This document shows positions 1 to 11,385 of a stretch of DNA of 64,000 nt, piece after piece. The notes below the pieces were generated by a model that searched no databases, was not told the DNA's origin, and was given only the letters and a program-made list of their open reading frames with translations. The number at the start of each line of letters is the position of its first letter. Position 1 is the stretch's first letter. The translations under genes were made by a program, and so were the position numbers. Source of the stretch: Streptantibioticus ferralitis (GTDB lineage: Bacteria; Actinomycetota; Actinomycetes; Streptomycetales; Streptomycetaceae); NCBI RefSeq assembly GCF_029223525.1, contig NZ_JARHTQ010000012.1, positions 124,001 to 188,000 of the forward strand, read 5' to 3'.

Positions 1-8
1 CACCGACA

Positions 9-52
9 GCCGCGGCCCCGAACCTCATTGACCTGAGGTTCGGGGCCGCGGC
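9..52. terminator. Strong intrinsic terminator hairpin
   Basis: A perfect 19-bp inverted repeat (9-27 and 34-52) surrounds a 6-base loop and is followed by a T-rich stretch. It most likely ends a gene lying before the window. The stem is symmetrical, so it could stop transcription from either side. Confidence 0.8.
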
Positions 53-249
53 TTCGTTCGTTACTGGCAGCGACTACTCCCCTTCATTTCAAGGATATTG
101 ACGGAGAGTCATTGCCCTGGCGGTCGCGGGTGCTGTAGTAATTCCTGCCGCAGGGCCCGTCTACGCGCGCTGCAGCAGGTTCGCGGTCCATACCAATGCC
201 CTGTCTTTGGCGTGCCCGCGTTTTCCCCCACGTTCGAAAGAGCCAACTC

Positions 250-1095
250 ATGCACGCTTCCCGCGTCTCCGTAGTGCGGAGAGCATTGGCGGCGGTCGCG
301 ACAGCCGCGGTCGCCGCCGGACTTCTGCTCAGTCTCGGCGGCCATGCCCAAGCCGATTCCCTGACCGGTACCGTCACCGGTGGCCAGGGCAACTACCGCA
401 CCGTCAACGAACGTCAGGCGCCCCGCCTTTCCGCGTCAATCGTCGGTCGGGCCACCGTCGGCAGCACCGTCACCATGACCTGCCAGGTGCAGGGCGACAC
501 CGTGGAGAACGACTCCCGCTGGATCTGGTCGGGACCAGGGTCCTTCTACATAGCCGACGCGTTCATCGTCGAGAACACCAACAGCCTGCCGTCCTGCTCG
601 TCGCAGCCCAGCGGGCGGGTCGCGCTCGGCATCTCCATGCAGAAGCAGGTCCAGGACGAATGGTGCTGGGACGCCTCGGGCCTGACGATCGCGAATTACT
701 GGGGCTACACCCAGTACAGCCAGAACGACTTCTGCCAACTGGCCGCCCAGAACAGCTCACTCAGCTGCAACGACCAACCCGCGACCCTCGACGACATGGC
801 CAACGCCCTGTCCAACATGGGCTTTTCAAACTCCGGCTACGACCTGTACCGCAATGCCTACTTCTCCGAAGTCCGCAACGAGATAAGCGGCGGGCGGCCG
901 TTCGCGGTGCGCATCGGGTGGCGTTCCGGCGGTGGCCATATGAATGTCATCTACGGGTACGACCCGTCGTCCGGAACGATCGCGGTCGGCGATCCCTGGC
1001 CGTCCACCCAGACCTACACCTGGTGGAACTACAACGACTACGTCAGCAACTCGTCGTTCCAGTGGACCCATTCCCGTATCGGGATCTACAGCTAA
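250..1095 (+). CDS. Secreted papain-like cysteine protease (AvrRpt2/C70-like)
   Basis: The 281-residue protein starts at the ATG after the AAAGAG-like site; an upstream in-frame ATG at 196 would put basic residues ahead of the signal peptide. Residues 1-35 form a signal peptide ending in AQA. Residues about 39-115 look like a bacterial SH3 domain. The catalytic part has Cys139 in DEWCWDASG, His230 in GGHMNVIYGYD and Asp248 in VGDPWP, the order expected of papain-like AvrRpt2/C39-type peptidases. It probably acts outside the cell. The 12-base gap to the next gene suggests co-transcription. The family call rests on motifs and the substrate is unknown. Confidence 0.8.
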   Translation: MHASRVSVVRRALAAVATAAVAAGLLLSLGGHAQADSLTGTVTGGQGNYRTVNERQAPRLSASIVGRATVGSTVTMTCQVQGDTVENDSRWIWSGPGSFYIADAFIVENTNSLPSCSSQPSGRVALGISMQKQVQDEWCWDASGLTIANYWGYTQYSQNDFCQLAAQNSSLSCNDQPATLDDMANALSNMGFSNSGYDLYRNAYFSEVRNEISGGRPFAVRIGWRSGGGHMNVIYGYDPSSGTIAVGDPWPSTQTYTWWNYNDYVSNSSFQWTHSRIGIYS

Positions 1096-1107
1096 GGCGG
1101 GCGGCAA

Positions 1108-1944
1108 ATGCGCAGCAAAAGAATTCCAGGCCTGGCCTGCGGTCTGTCACTCAGTGTGTCGGCGATCCTGCTCGCCGTATGCCCCCAGGCCCAGGCTGCC
1201 GACGGGCCCTCGGGCGTCCCTGACTACCAGGGCGCGCGCCAGGTGCTGCAGTCGGCTCAGGTCCATGACACCGTGTCCCGGTTCCTCGGTACCACGGCGA
1301 ACGTCGGCACCGACGGCGGCCAGCCGGAGGCGCCGATGAGCGCCGGGGCGCGCGACGCCCGGCAGTCGTTCAGCCTCAACGACCCGGTCGCGCTGTACGA
1401 GATCACGCCGGACTTCGTCAACGGCAAGACCCAGCCCACACCGGGCAGCGCGGTACGGCTGTCCTATCTGGCGTCCCTGGTGCACGGCGCCAACGGTCAC
1501 CAGGCCACCGTCCTGCTCTCCACCGGCCCGAAGGGCAACGCCTGGCATCTGGCCGGAGTACGCGACGGCGGCAGCGACGTCGGCTACGCCGACCAGTCCA
1601 CCCCCAGCTCGACGGTGTTCAGCGAGCCGCAGATCCACGCCTGGTACCGCCTCAAGGGCGGCAACGTCGAACCGCTCAACCAGGAGGCGGTCTCTGCCTT
1701 CGGCGGCAAGCGGACGATGTCGCTCAGCGCGTATCAGAAGCTGGTGCACGGCCGTTACGCCGACAAGCTGCCGGGTTCCGGATACGACCGGAAGGGCCTC
1801 GCAGGGGGGTACGGCCTCGCCGCCCCGGCGCACCAGCCCGCGTCGTCCTCGACCCCGCTGCTGCTCGGCGGTTCGGGCGCGGCCCTCGCCCTCGTACTGA
1901 CCGGCGGCACCCTCGCCGTACGCCGGCGGGCACAGTCCGGTTGA
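1108..1944 (+). CDS. Secreted protein with C-terminal membrane anchor, unknown function
   Basis: The 278-residue protein begins with a signal peptide (residues 1-31, ending AQA). It ends with a Ser-rich spacer, a hydrophobic helix (about 250-270) and a basic RRRAQSG tail, so it should be held in the membrane with its body outside. I see no LPXTG or LAXTG motif before the helix. It follows the protease gene by 12 bases and is probably made with it, so it could be a substrate, partner or inhibitor of that protease. I do not recognise the family. Confidence 0.7.
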   Translation: MRSKRIPGLACGLSLSVSAILLAVCPQAQAADGPSGVPDYQGARQVLQSAQVHDTVSRFLGTTANVGTDGGQPEAPMSAGARDARQSFSLNDPVALYEITPDFVNGKTQPTPGSAVRLSYLASLVHGANGHQATVLLSTGPKGNAWHLAGVRDGGSDVGYADQSTPSSTVFSEPQIHAWYRLKGGNVEPLNQEAVSAFGGKRTMSLSAYQKLVHGRYADKLPGSGYDRKGLAGGYGLAAPAHQPASSSTPLLLGGSGAALALVLTGGTLAVRRRAQSG

Positions 1945-1954
1945 CGCCCTGCAT

Positions 1955-1992
1955 GCCGTGCCCCGCCCCGCCGCGGCGCGGCGGGGCATGGC
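1955..1992. terminator. Bidirectional terminator hairpin
   Basis: A 13-bp GC-rich stem with one G-U pair (1955-1967 with 1980-1992) sits between two convergent genes. It can end both the secreted-protein transcript and the AhpD-like transcript. Confidence 0.6.
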
Positions 1993-2015
1993 GCCCGACC
2001 CCCGTGCCGGGCTGC

Positions 2016-2504
2016 TTACGCGTGCCGGTGGGCCGGGGTGAGACGGGTCGCCACGCCGATGCGGTTCCAGGCGTTGATGGTGATGGCCATCGCCAGCACC
2101 CGGCTCAGCTCCCGCTCGTCGAAGAGGCCGGCGGCCTCGTCGTAGACCTCGTCCGGAACGCCGTGCTCGCCGAGCCGGGTGACGGCCTCGGTGAGGGCGA
2201 GGGCGGCGCGCTCGCGGGCGGTGAAGAACGGGGTGTCCCGCCAGACCGCGACGCCGATCACCTTCTGCTCCGACATTCCCTGGCTGCGCGCGTCCCGGGT
2301 GTGCATGTCGAGGCAGTACGCGCAGCCGTTGAGCTGCGAGGCGCGGATCTTGATGAGCTCCCGGACGTCCGGGTCGAGGCCGTCCGACGCGGCGCGGTCG
2401 AGGGCGACCATCGCCTTGTAGAAGTCGGGGACCAGCTTCCCCAGCGCGATCCGCGGGGCGGGGGCGGGGACCAGGGCTTCTGCGGGGTTCACGGTTGTCG
2501 TCAT
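2016..2504 (-). CDS. AhpD-like carboxymuconolactone decarboxylase family protein
   Basis: The 162-residue protein has the CMD/AhpD signature: Cys61-x2-Cys64-x3-His68 in NGCAYCLDMH, followed by the helix that begins ARSQGMSEQK. Members with this CxxC...H site act as thiol-dependent alkylhydroperoxidases or peroxide-sensing reductases. A plain decarboxylase role is unlikely because the redox cysteines are kept. It is divergent from a MocR-type regulator beginning about 50 bases away. That arrangement is common in Streptomyces and suggests that the regulator controls this gene. Confidence 0.85.
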   Translation of the reverse strand: MTTTVNPAEALVPAPAPRIALGKLVPDFYKAMVALDRAASDGLDPDVRELIKIRASQLNGCAYCLDMHTRDARSQGMSEQKVIGVAVWRDTPFFTARERAALALTEAVTRLGEHGVPDEVYDEAAGLFDERELSRVLAMAITINAWNRIGVATRLTPAHRHA

Positions 2505-2554
2505 GACATCCACCGTAGGTGCGCGCTGGTCTGCGCGCATGGTCCACTTGCGGT

Positions 2555-4036
2555 GTGTGTGAACGGGCCAATCGACCGGACGGTACTGACCGGCGTGGCA
2601 GGCAGCATGACAGGGGAAGGCCCCATTCGGACCCCTCCAGTCATGGACTTGACCTGCATTTGGAACTCCGCTCCGGCGGCGGGTTGCGCAGCGGCCTGGA
2701 GGCGGCGCTACGTAGCGCGGTACGCGACGGGAGACTGGCGCCGGGCACCCGGCTGCCGTCGTCCAGAGCGCTCGCCCAGGACCTCGGCCTGGCCCGCAAC
2801 ACGGTCGCCGACGCGTACGGACAGCTGGTCGCCGAGGGGTGGTTGACGGCCCGTCAGGGATCCGGGACACGTGTGGCGCCGGGCGCCCGGCCGCAGACGC
2901 CGGTGTCGAGGTCGGTGGCGCTGGCGTTCCCCGGACTGGCGGCCGGTGACCATCTGCCGTACGACCTGCGGCCGGGTTCGCCGGACCTGTCGTCGTTCCC
3001 GCGCACCGCATGGGTCGCCGCCACCCGGCAGGCGATGGCCAAGGCACCGCACGACGCCTTCGGCTACACCGATCCGCGCGGCCGGGAGGAACTGCGCCAG
3101 GCGCTCGCCGAGTACCTGTCACGGGTGCGCGGGGTCCGGGCCGATCCGGACCTGATCATGGTCTGTACGGGATACGTGCAGGCCATAGGGCTGCTGGGGA
3201 AGGCACTGGTGGAACTGGGCGGCCAGCGGATCGCCGTGGAGGCGCTGGGCTTTCCCGACACCCTTACCGTGCTGCGCGCCTCCAGCCTGGCCACCACCCC
3301 GCTGCCGGTGGACGAGTACGGCGCCGACATCGGCGCGCTGGCCGGTCAGCCGGCGGACGCGGTCCTGCTGACGCCCGCGCACCAGTTCCCCTCCGGGGTG
3401 GCGCTCTCGCCGGAGCGCCGTACGGCCGCCGTGGCCTGGGCGCATGCGACGGGTGGCGTGGTGATCGAGGACGACTACGACGGCGAGTTCCGCTACGACC
3501 GGCAGCCGGTCGGGGCGCTCCAGGGTCTTGATCCGGCCAATGTCGTGTACGCGGGCACCGCCAGCAAGAGCCTGGCTCCGGGCGTACGACTGGCGTGGCT
3601 GGTGGTGCCTGAGCGGCTGATGGAACCCGTGGTGCGGCAGAAGCGGCTCGCCGACCGGCAGTCGCCGGTTATCGACCAGTTGACGCTTGCGGAGCTGATC
3701 GCGGGCGGGGCGTACGACCGCCATGTGCGGCGGATGCGGCTGCGGTACCGGCAGCGCCGGGACCGCCTCGTCACGGCGCTGGCGGCTGGGGCGCCGGACG
3801 TCCGGGTGTCCGGCATCGCGGCCGGACTGCACGCGGTGATCGAACTGCCCGACGGCTCGCCGTCGGAGGCCGAGTTGGTCAAACGGGCGGCTGGGCTCGG
3901 CCTCGCCGTAACCGGCATGGAGATGTACGGCGGCTCGGGCGCGGAGCGCCCCGCCCTCGTTGTGGGGTACGGCACGCCGCCGGAGCATTCCTTCGCGGGG
4001 GCGTTGCGTGCGCTGTGCGCCACGCTGGCCGCTTAG
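2555..4036 (+). CDS. MocR family PLP-dependent transcriptional regulator
   Basis: The 493-residue protein joins an N-terminal GntR-type winged helix (about residues 35-100, with LPSSRALAQDLGLARNTV) to a class I aminotransferase-like domain. The PLP-lysine region TASKSLAPGVRLAW is present, as is the DDYDGEFRYDR motif. Such proteins sense PLP or an amino compound and usually control a neighbouring gene, here the divergent AhpD-like gene. The start is uncertain. GTG 2555 gives a normal family length; GTG 2519 is also in frame but nearly abuts the divergent start. No clear ribosome site is visible, so a leaderless mRNA is possible. Confidence 0.85.
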   Translation: MCERANRPDGTDRRGRQHDRGRPHSDPSSHGLDLHLELRSGGGLRSGLEAALRSAVRDGRLAPGTRLPSSRALAQDLGLARNTVADAYGQLVAEGWLTARQGSGTRVAPGARPQTPVSRSVALAFPGLAAGDHLPYDLRPGSPDLSSFPRTAWVAATRQAMAKAPHDAFGYTDPRGREELRQALAEYLSRVRGVRADPDLIMVCTGYVQAIGLLGKALVELGGQRIAVEALGFPDTLTVLRASSLATTPLPVDEYGADIGALAGQPADAVLLTPAHQFPSGVALSPERRTAAVAWAHATGGVVIEDDYDGEFRYDRQPVGALQGLDPANVVYAGTASKSLAPGVRLAWLVVPERLMEPVVRQKRLADRQSPVIDQLTLAELIAGGAYDRHVRRMRLRYRQRRDRLVTALAAGAPDVRVSGIAAGLHAVIELPDGSPSEAELVKRAAGLGLAVTGMEMYGGSGAERPALVVGYGTPPEHSFAGALRALCATLAA

Positions 4037-4118
4037 GCGACCAGGGTTCTTTCCCGCCCGCCCACCCTTCTGCAGCGCAGCGAACCGCCGCAGGGGGTGT
4101 GGCGGGTGGGCAAAAAAC

Positions 4119-5084
4119 CTACTTGGGCAACCAGCTCCGCCAGACTTCCGGATGCTCCGAAACCCACTTCTTCGCCGCCGCCTCCGGCGACAACTTCTCC
4201 TCGGCGATCATCTGCGACACCTCGTTCTGCTGGTCCTTCGTCCAGTGGAAGTTCCGCAGGAACTGCGCGGCCTTCCCACCGTGCTTGGCGAAGTCGGCGT
4301 TCAGATACTTCTGCAGCGCCGTGGTGGGGTACGCACAGTCGATGTCCGCGGGCGCCTTGGCAGCGCACGCGTCCGTGTACGGCGGGAGCTTGACCTCGAC
4401 CATCGGTACCTCGTTGAACAGCCACTGAGGCATGTACCAGTAGGTCAGGAACGGCTTCTTCTGCTGCGCGAACTGCTTGATCTGGGTGATCTGCGCGGCC
4501 TCGGAACCCGCGAACACCGGCTGGTAGTCCAGGTGCAGATTGTTCACCAGCGCCTTGTCGTTGGTGACATAGGACGGCGAGCCGTCCAGCAGCTGGCCCT
4601 TGCTGCCGCTTTCCGCCGTGCGGAAGAGGCTCGCGTACTTGTTGAGGTTGTGCCAGTCCAGGATGTCCGGGTGCTCATCGGCCAGATACTTGGGCACCCA
4701 CCAGCCGATGTGGCCGGTGACGCCCTCGTCCCCGGCGGAGACGATGGTCTTCTTGTCGTGGACGTACCGCTTCTCCTGGTCCGGGTGACCCCAGTCCTCC
4801 AGGATCGCGTCGACGCGGTCCTGGCTGAGCGCGTCCCACGCGGGGACCTCGTCGACCTGGACGGTGTCCACCCGGTACCCGAGCTCGTGCTCCAACAGGT
4901 ACTGCGCGACGGCCACATTGGACTCGGCGCCCACCCACGACTGCACGGACAGGGTGACCGTCTTCGCGCCGGACACGTTCGCGTACGGCGACGTCTGCTT
5001 GGTCATGTCGGCCGCGCCGCAACCGGTGGCGGTGAGCAGCACACCAGCGGCGAGCAGGGCGCCGAGCAATTTTCTACGAGCCAT
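4119..5084 (-). CDS. Glycine betaine/choline ABC transporter substrate-binding lipoprotein
   Basis: The 321-residue protein carries a lipoprotein signal with the lipobox cysteine at residue 22 (TATGC). The mature part resembles the OpuAC/ProX class of quaternary-amine binding proteins, for example VDEVPAWDALSQDRVDAI and AILEDWGHPD, with Trp and Tyr residues that could form an aromatic cage around a trimethylammonium group. It follows the double permease by 4 bases and is the last gene of the betaine operon. The ligand is probably glycine betaine, with choline or a related amine as an alternative; the sequence alone does not decide. Confidence 0.85.
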   Translation of the reverse strand: MARRKLLGALLAAGVLLTATGCGAADMTKQTSPYANVSGAKTVTLSVQSWVGAESNVAVAQYLLEHELGYRVDTVQVDEVPAWDALSQDRVDAILEDWGHPDQEKRYVHDKKTIVSAGDEGVTGHIGWWVPKYLADEHPDILDWHNLNKYASLFRTAESGSKGQLLDGSPSYVTNDKALVNNLHLDYQPVFAGSEAAQITQIKQFAQQKKPFLTYWYMPQWLFNEVPMVEVKLPPYTDACAAKAPADIDCAYPTTALQKYLNADFAKHGGKAAQFLRNFHWTKDQQNEVSQMIAEEKLSPEAAAKKWVSEHPEVWRSWLPK

Positions 5085-5088
5085 GGGT

Positions 5089-7058
5089 TCAGCGCTCCTT
5101 GGTGGCGGCGGCGGGCTGCGTCACGCGGTCCAGCATCAGGCCGAGGCAGACGATGGCCGTACCGCCGATGAGGCCGGTCGCCAGATCGCCCTGTGCCAGG
5201 CCGAAGACCACGTTGTAGCCGAGGGCGCCGCCGCCGATCATGCCCGCGATGACGACGACCGCCAGCACCAGGACCACGCCCTGGTTGACCGCGAGCAGCA
5301 ACGCCGGTCGGGCGAGCGGAAGTTGGACCTGACGCAGCTGCTGGCGGCCGGTCGCGCCGAGCGAGCGCGCCGCCTCCATCGCGCCGGGGTCGACCTGCTG
5401 CAGGCCCTGGGTGGTGATACGTACGACGGCGGGCACCGCGTACGCCACGGCTGCCGCCGCTCCGGCCGCGCGGCCCGCGCCGAACAGCGCGACGACCGGG
5501 ATCAGGTACACGAACTGCGGCATGGTCTGGAAGACGTCCAGCACCGGTCGCAGCAGCGCCTCGACCCGGCGGCTGCGTGCCGCCACGATGCCGACCGCGA
5601 TGCCGACGACCAGGGTCACCGCCAGCGCGGCCAGCACCTGGGAGAGGGTGTCCAGCGACACGCTCCACACCCCGAGCACCCCGATCGCGGCCATCGCCAG
5701 CACGGCGGTGAGCGCCGTACGCCAGGTGCTGATCAGCCAGGCCAGCGCGCCGACGATGAGCAGCACGGACCACCACGGCAGGCCCTGCAGGCCGCCGCGC
5801 AGCGGGTCGAGGACCCAGGTGGTGAATCCGGCCGCCCAGTCCGCGGTACCGCCGATCACCGGGACACCGGAGTTGAGGTGGCCGGTGATCCAGCCCACCA
5901 CGCTGTTGACGGGAGCGGCGATGCTGACCGTCCAGCCCCCGGGCCAGGAGGCCGAGTTCAGCAGCCGGCCGATCAGCGCGAGGGCGGCGGTCAGGGCCGC
6001 GATCCCGGCCCACACGGGCCATCCGCGACCGGACCGTTCCACCGTGGCGGAGCCGAGCCGCGCCCCGGCCGCCGCCGTCGTACGGTCCAGTACGACGGCG
6101 AGCAGCACGATCGGGATGCCCGCGGCGAGCGCGTTGCCGACGTCCACGGTGGACAGCGCCTGGTAGACGCGGTCGCCGAGGCCGCCCGCGCCGATCACCG
6201 AGGCGATGACGGCCATCGAGAGCGCCATCATGATCGTCTGGTTGACGCCGAGCAGCAGTTGCTTGCGGGCCAGCGGCAGGCGGGCGGTCAGCAGCCGCTG
6301 GCGGCCGGTGGCGCCGAGCGAGGTGACCGCCTCCAGCACACCGGCGTCGGCGCCGCGCAGCCCGAGCGCGGTGAGCCGGGCCATCGGCGGAGCCGCGTAG
6401 ACGACGGTGGCCAGCACCGCGGGCGGCACCCCGATGCCGAAGATCCACACGAACGGCAGCAGATAGGCGAAGGCGGGCAGCACCTGCATGGTGTCCAGCA
6501 CCGGCCGCAGCGCCCGGAACATCCGGTCGGACAGCCCGCCCGCCAGCCCGAGCAGCGCGCCGACGACGACCGAGGCGAGCACCGCGACGACCATCAGCGC
6601 CAGCGTCTGCATCGTCGGCACCCACATGCCGAGCGCCCCGCAGAGCGCCAGCGACACCAGTGCGGTGACGGCCACCCGCAGCCCGGCGAACCGCCAGGCC
6701 AGCAGCGTCGCCGCGGCGGTCACCCCGGTCCAGCCGAGGGCCAGCAGCACCAGGTAGACGGCGCGGACCGCGTAGCCGACGCCGTAGCTGACGTAGCCGA
6801 AGAAGTAGAGGAAGACCGGGCTGCTGTCCCGGTTGTCGATGATCCAGTTGCTGGCCTTGCCCAGCGAGCCCGACGGGTCGACGGTGAGCGCGTGCGGCCA
6901 GCTGCCGCTTCCCCAGCGGGAGTTGACCATCGGCACCACGACAGCCGCGACGACGGCGAGCAGCACGAGCTTGGCCAGGCCGCGATGGCGCACCAGCAGT
7001 TGGCGTGCGGTGTGTACGGCGCCGGCGTCCGGCTTGGCCACCGCCGTGGTCACGGCAC

Positions 7059-7062
<4 letters not shown>
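5089..7062 (-). CDS. Betaine/proline ABC transporter permease, two fused permease domains
   Basis: The 657-residue membrane protein holds two BPD_transp_1 domains in one chain. Each has its own EAA-type loop: [16 protein letters not shown] in the first half and [16 protein letters not shown] in the second. The typical ProW or OpuAB subunit has one such domain and works as a dimer, so this is a tandem duplication that builds the whole pore in one polypeptide. GTG 7062 is chosen because it overlaps the stop of the ATPase gene (GTGA) and gives a sensible N-terminus. Confidence 0.88.
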
Positions 7063-8116
<1,054 letters not shown>

Positions 8117-8120
<4 letters not shown>

Positions 8121-9667
8121 CGCACATCACCGCCTTGTGTCGGGGCCGCGGCAAGCAGTTCGGCGGCCTTCTCCCCCACCATCAGGACGCCGATCATCGG
8201 GTTCACGGCGGGCATCGTCGGGAAGACGGACGCGTCGGCGATGCGGACGCCGTTCAGCCCGCGGATCCGCAACTGCGGGTCCACCACGGCCTGTTCGTCA
8301 TCGGCGGCGCCCATCCGGCAGGTTCCGGCCGGGTGGTAGACGGTGTGCGCGACCTTGCGGGCGTACTCGGAGAGGTCCTCGTCCGAGGTGACCTCCGGGC
8401 CCGGGCAGACCTCGCGCTTGAGCCAGCTGGCCAGCGGCTGGGTCTTGGCGATCTCGCGGGCGATGCGGATGCCGTCGACCAGGGTGCGGCCGTCGTAGTC
8501 CTCCGGATCGGTGAAGTACCGGAAGTCCAGGGCGGGCTTGACGGCCGGATCGGCGCTGGTCAGGTAGAGGCGGCCACGGCTGCGCGGCTTGGGGATGTTG
8601 GGTGTCATCGACACGCCGTGCGGGGGCTTTTCGTAGCCGAGGCGCTCAGGGTTGTCGGTGAACGGGATCTGGTAGAAGTGGAACATCAGGTCGGGGCCCG
8701 CGGAGTGCGGGTCGCGGCGGACGAACAGCCCGGCGTCGGAGTCCATCGCGGAGTTGTCCGGGATCGGTCCGTCGGTCTCCCAGACGATCACCGACTCGGG
8801 GTGGTCGAGCAGGTTCTCCCCCACTCCCGGCAGGTCGTGCACCACGGGTATGCCCAGCGCCTCCAGGTCCTGCTTCGGGCCGACGCCGGAGTGCAGCAGC
8901 AGCCGCGGGGTGTCCACCGCGCCCGCGCAGACCAGGACCTCGCGGGACGCCTCGACCAGGATCTCCACACCGTCCTTGGTGCGCACCCGGACGCCGGTGG
9001 CGCGCTTGTCGGCGTCGAGTTCCAGCTTGTACGCCCAGGTCTCCAGCATCAGATGGAGGTTGGGACGGTCCAGGAAGGGGTGCAGGTACGCGACGGAGGC
9101 GGAGGACCGCTTGTTGTTCTCCGGGTGGTACGCCAGGTCGAAGAAGCCCACGCCCTCGTGGAACGGCTTGGCGTTGAAGCCCTCCACCCGCGGCACGCCG
9201 ATCGCCGTCTGAGCGGCGTCGACGAAGTCGCGGGCGATGGCGTTCCGGTCCTTCTCGTCGACCGCCACGATGTTGTTGCGCAGCCGGTCGAAGTACGGGT
9301 CCATGGCCGCCGCGTCCCAGCCCTCGGCACCGGCCGCGGCCCACTCGTCCCAGTCGGACGGCAGCGGCCTGAAGCTGATCAGCGTGTTGTGCGAGGAGCA
9401 GCCGCCGAGCACCCTGGCGCGGCTGTGCCGGATGTGCGAGTTGCCGCGCGGCTGCTCGGTGGTCGGGTAGTCGTAGTCCAGGTCACCGCCGAGCAGTCCC
9501 AGCCAGCGGCGCAGGGTGAGCACGTCCGGGCGGTCGATGTCGGACGGGCCGCCCTCGATCACGGCGACACGGACGGCCGGGTCCTCGGTGAGCCGGGAGG
9601 CGATGACGGATCCTGCGGTGCCGCCGCCGATCACGACATAGTCGTAGACGTAGTCATTTACGGGCAT
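8117..9667 (-). CDS. betA: GMC oxidoreductase, probable choline dehydrogenase
   Basis: The 516-residue flavoenzyme starts with the FAD-binding motif [15 protein letters not shown] and has the GMC C-terminal catalytic His region ([11 protein letters not shown] and [17 protein letters not shown]). The family oxidises alcohols. Its neighbours, betaine aldehyde dehydrogenase and a betaine transporter, make choline to betaine aldehyde the likely reaction. ATG 9667 gives a normal GMC N-terminus; the frame runs further upstream but only as antisense to the aldehyde dehydrogenase. Confidence 0.85.
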
Positions 9668-9709
9668 GGGGGTGCTGCTCCTTTGGTGCATGTCCTCTGG
9701 TGCGGGGGC

Positions 9710-9726
9710 CTGGGGGTCTCCCCCAG
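9710..9726 (-). terminator. Short hairpin between betB and betA
   Basis: A 7-bp stem CTGGGGG/CCCCCAG with a 3-base loop lies just after the aldehyde dehydrogenase stop. It has no T-run, so it may only attenuate transcription or protect an mRNA 3' end inside the betaine operon. Confidence 0.4.
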
Positions 9727-9734
9727 AAGAGAAA

Positions 9735-11237
9735 TCAGCCCTTGAACCACCGCACCGGGCGTGGCGCCAGGTTCTGGTAGACGTGCTTGGCCTCGCGGTA
9801 CTCGTCCAGCCCGGAGGGCCCAAGCTCGCGGCCGATGCCGGACTTGCCGAAGCCGCCCCACTCGGCCTGCGGGAGGTACGGGTGGTAGTCGTTGATCCAC
9901 ACCGTGCCGTGCCGCATCCGTCCGGCGACCCGCCGGGCGCGGCCCGCGTCGGCGGTCCATACCGCGCCCGCCAGGCCGTACTCGGTGTCGTTGGCGAGCG
10001 CCACCGCCTCGTCCTCGGTGTGGAAGGTCTCCACGGTGAGGATCGGCCCGAAGGTCTCCTCGCGGACCACCCGCATCTCGCCGTGGCACAGGTCGAGGAC
10101 GGTGGGCGAGTAGAAGTAGCCGGTCGCCGGGCGGGTTTCGCTGGGCTCGGGGCGTGCGCCGCCGCAGCGCAGGACGGCGCCCTCGGCGAGCGCGGAGGCC
10201 ACATACGCTTCGGTCTTGGCGAGTTGCGCGGCGGAGACCAGCGGTCCGCACTCCACACCGGGCTCGGTGCCCCGGCCGAGCTTGATCCGCTCGGCGCGGC
10301 GGGCGAGTTCGGCCACGAAGCGGTCGCGCACCGGCTCCTCGATGATCAGCCGCGCACCGGCCGAGCAGACCTGGCCGCTGTGGATGAAGGCCGCGTTGAG
10401 CGCCTGGTCGACGGCGGTGTCGAAGCCCTCGTCGGTGGCGCAGGCGTCGGCGAAGACCACGTTCGGGTTCTTGCCGCCCAGTTCCAGGGCCACCTTCTTG
10501 ACGGTGGGCGCGGCGGCCTGCATGACCTTGGTGCCGCTGGCCAGTCCACCGGTGAAGGAGACCAGGTCCACGTCCGGGTGCTCGGCGAGCCGTGCGCCCA
10601 CCGGGTCGCCCGTGCCGGTGACCACATTGCCGACCCCGGTCGGCAGACCGGCCTCGACCAGCAGCTTCATCAGGTGGACGGTGGACAGCGGGGTGATCTC
10701 GCTGGGCTTGATCACGAAGGTGTTGCCCGCCACCAGCGCCGGAGCGATCTTCCAGCTGGCCTGCAGGAGGGGGTAGTTCCAGGGAGTGATCAGCGCGCAC
10801 ACGCCGACCGGCTCATGGACGACGACGCTGTGGATCTCCGGCGATCCCGCGTCGACGACCCGGCCGCCGCCCTCGTTCAGCGCGAGGTCGGCGAAGTAGC
10901 GGAAGGCGTTGGTCACGTCGTCCACGTCGACGCGGCCCTCTTCGAGGGTCTTTCCGGTGTCCCGGCTCTCGATCAGCGCGATCGCCTCGCGGTCGCGCTG
11001 CAGCAGGTCGGCGACGCGCCGCAGCAGCGCGGCCCGCTCGGCGACCGGCGTACGCGGCCAGGACCCGGCGTCGAACGCACGACGGGCGGCGGCCACCGCC
11101 GCGTCCGTGTCGGCCACGCCGCCCTCGGCCACCACGGCCAGCGTCTTGGCGTCGGCGGGGTCGAGGACCTCCCGCTGCGCGTTGGACGCGGCAGCGCGCC
11201 ACACCCCGTCCACATGAATGGTCTCGACTGCCGACAC
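9735..11237 (-). CDS. betB: Betaine aldehyde dehydrogenase (aldehyde dehydrogenase family)
   Basis: The 500-residue protein has the aldehyde dehydrogenase marks: the general base Glu in KVALELGGKNPNVV, the catalytic Cys in HSGQVCSAGARL, and the NAD-binding segment SFTGGLASGTKVMQ. It probably oxidises betaine aldehyde to glycine betaine, because a choline-dehydrogenase-like gene and a betaine transporter follow in the same direction. It is the first gene of the operon. I see no BetI-type repressor gene nearby. Other amino-aldehydes are possible substrates. Confidence 0.88.
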   Translation of the reverse strand: MSAVETIHVDGVWRAAASNAQREVLDPADAKTLAVVAEGGVADTDAAVAAARRAFDAGSWPRTPVAERAALLRRVADLLQRDREAIALIESRDTGKTLEEGRVDVDDVTNAFRYFADLALNEGGGRVVDAGSPEIHSVVVHEPVGVCALITPWNYPLLQASWKIAPALVAGNTFVIKPSEITPLSTVHLMKLLVEAGLPTGVGNVVTGTGDPVGARLAEHPDVDLVSFTGGLASGTKVMQAAAPTVKKVALELGGKNPNVVFADACATDEGFDTAVDQALNAAFIHSGQVCSAGARLIIEEPVRDRFVAELARRAERIKLGRGTEPGVECGPLVSAAQLAKTEAYVASALAEGAVLRCGGARPEPSETRPATGYFYSPTVLDLCHGEMRVVREETFGPILTVETFHTEDEAVALANDTEYGLAGAVWTADAGRARRVAGRMRHGTVWINDYHPYLPQAEWGGFGKSGIGRELGPSGLDEYREAKHVYQNLAPRPVRWFKG

Positions 11238-11338
11238 GTCTGTTCTGCCTTCCGATTTCCGATTCGCCCTGGCTGGCTCACCAGCGGCAGGGACCCCTAA
11301 CCGGAAGACGTATGGGTATGCGTGTTTGATTAAAAAGA

Positions 11339-11352
11339 GTGACGCTAGTCAC
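11339..11352. promoter_or_regulatory. Small palindrome upstream of the betaine operon
   Basis: GTGAC-GCTA-GTCAC lies about 100 bases upstream of betB, next to an AT-rich patch (11325-11336) that stands out in this GC-rich DNA. It may be the operator and promoter region of the betaine operon. No regulator can be named. Confidence 0.35.
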
Positions 11353-11385
11353 CTTTCGGCCATTGCGCGGCGCCTTGCCTGAGCC

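Noticed and set aside
4060-4111. GCCCACCC/GGGTGGGC hairpin between the MocR and binding-protein genes
   Set aside because: The stem is short, the loop is 36 bases, and the A-run is on the wrong side for a + strand terminator. I could not support it.
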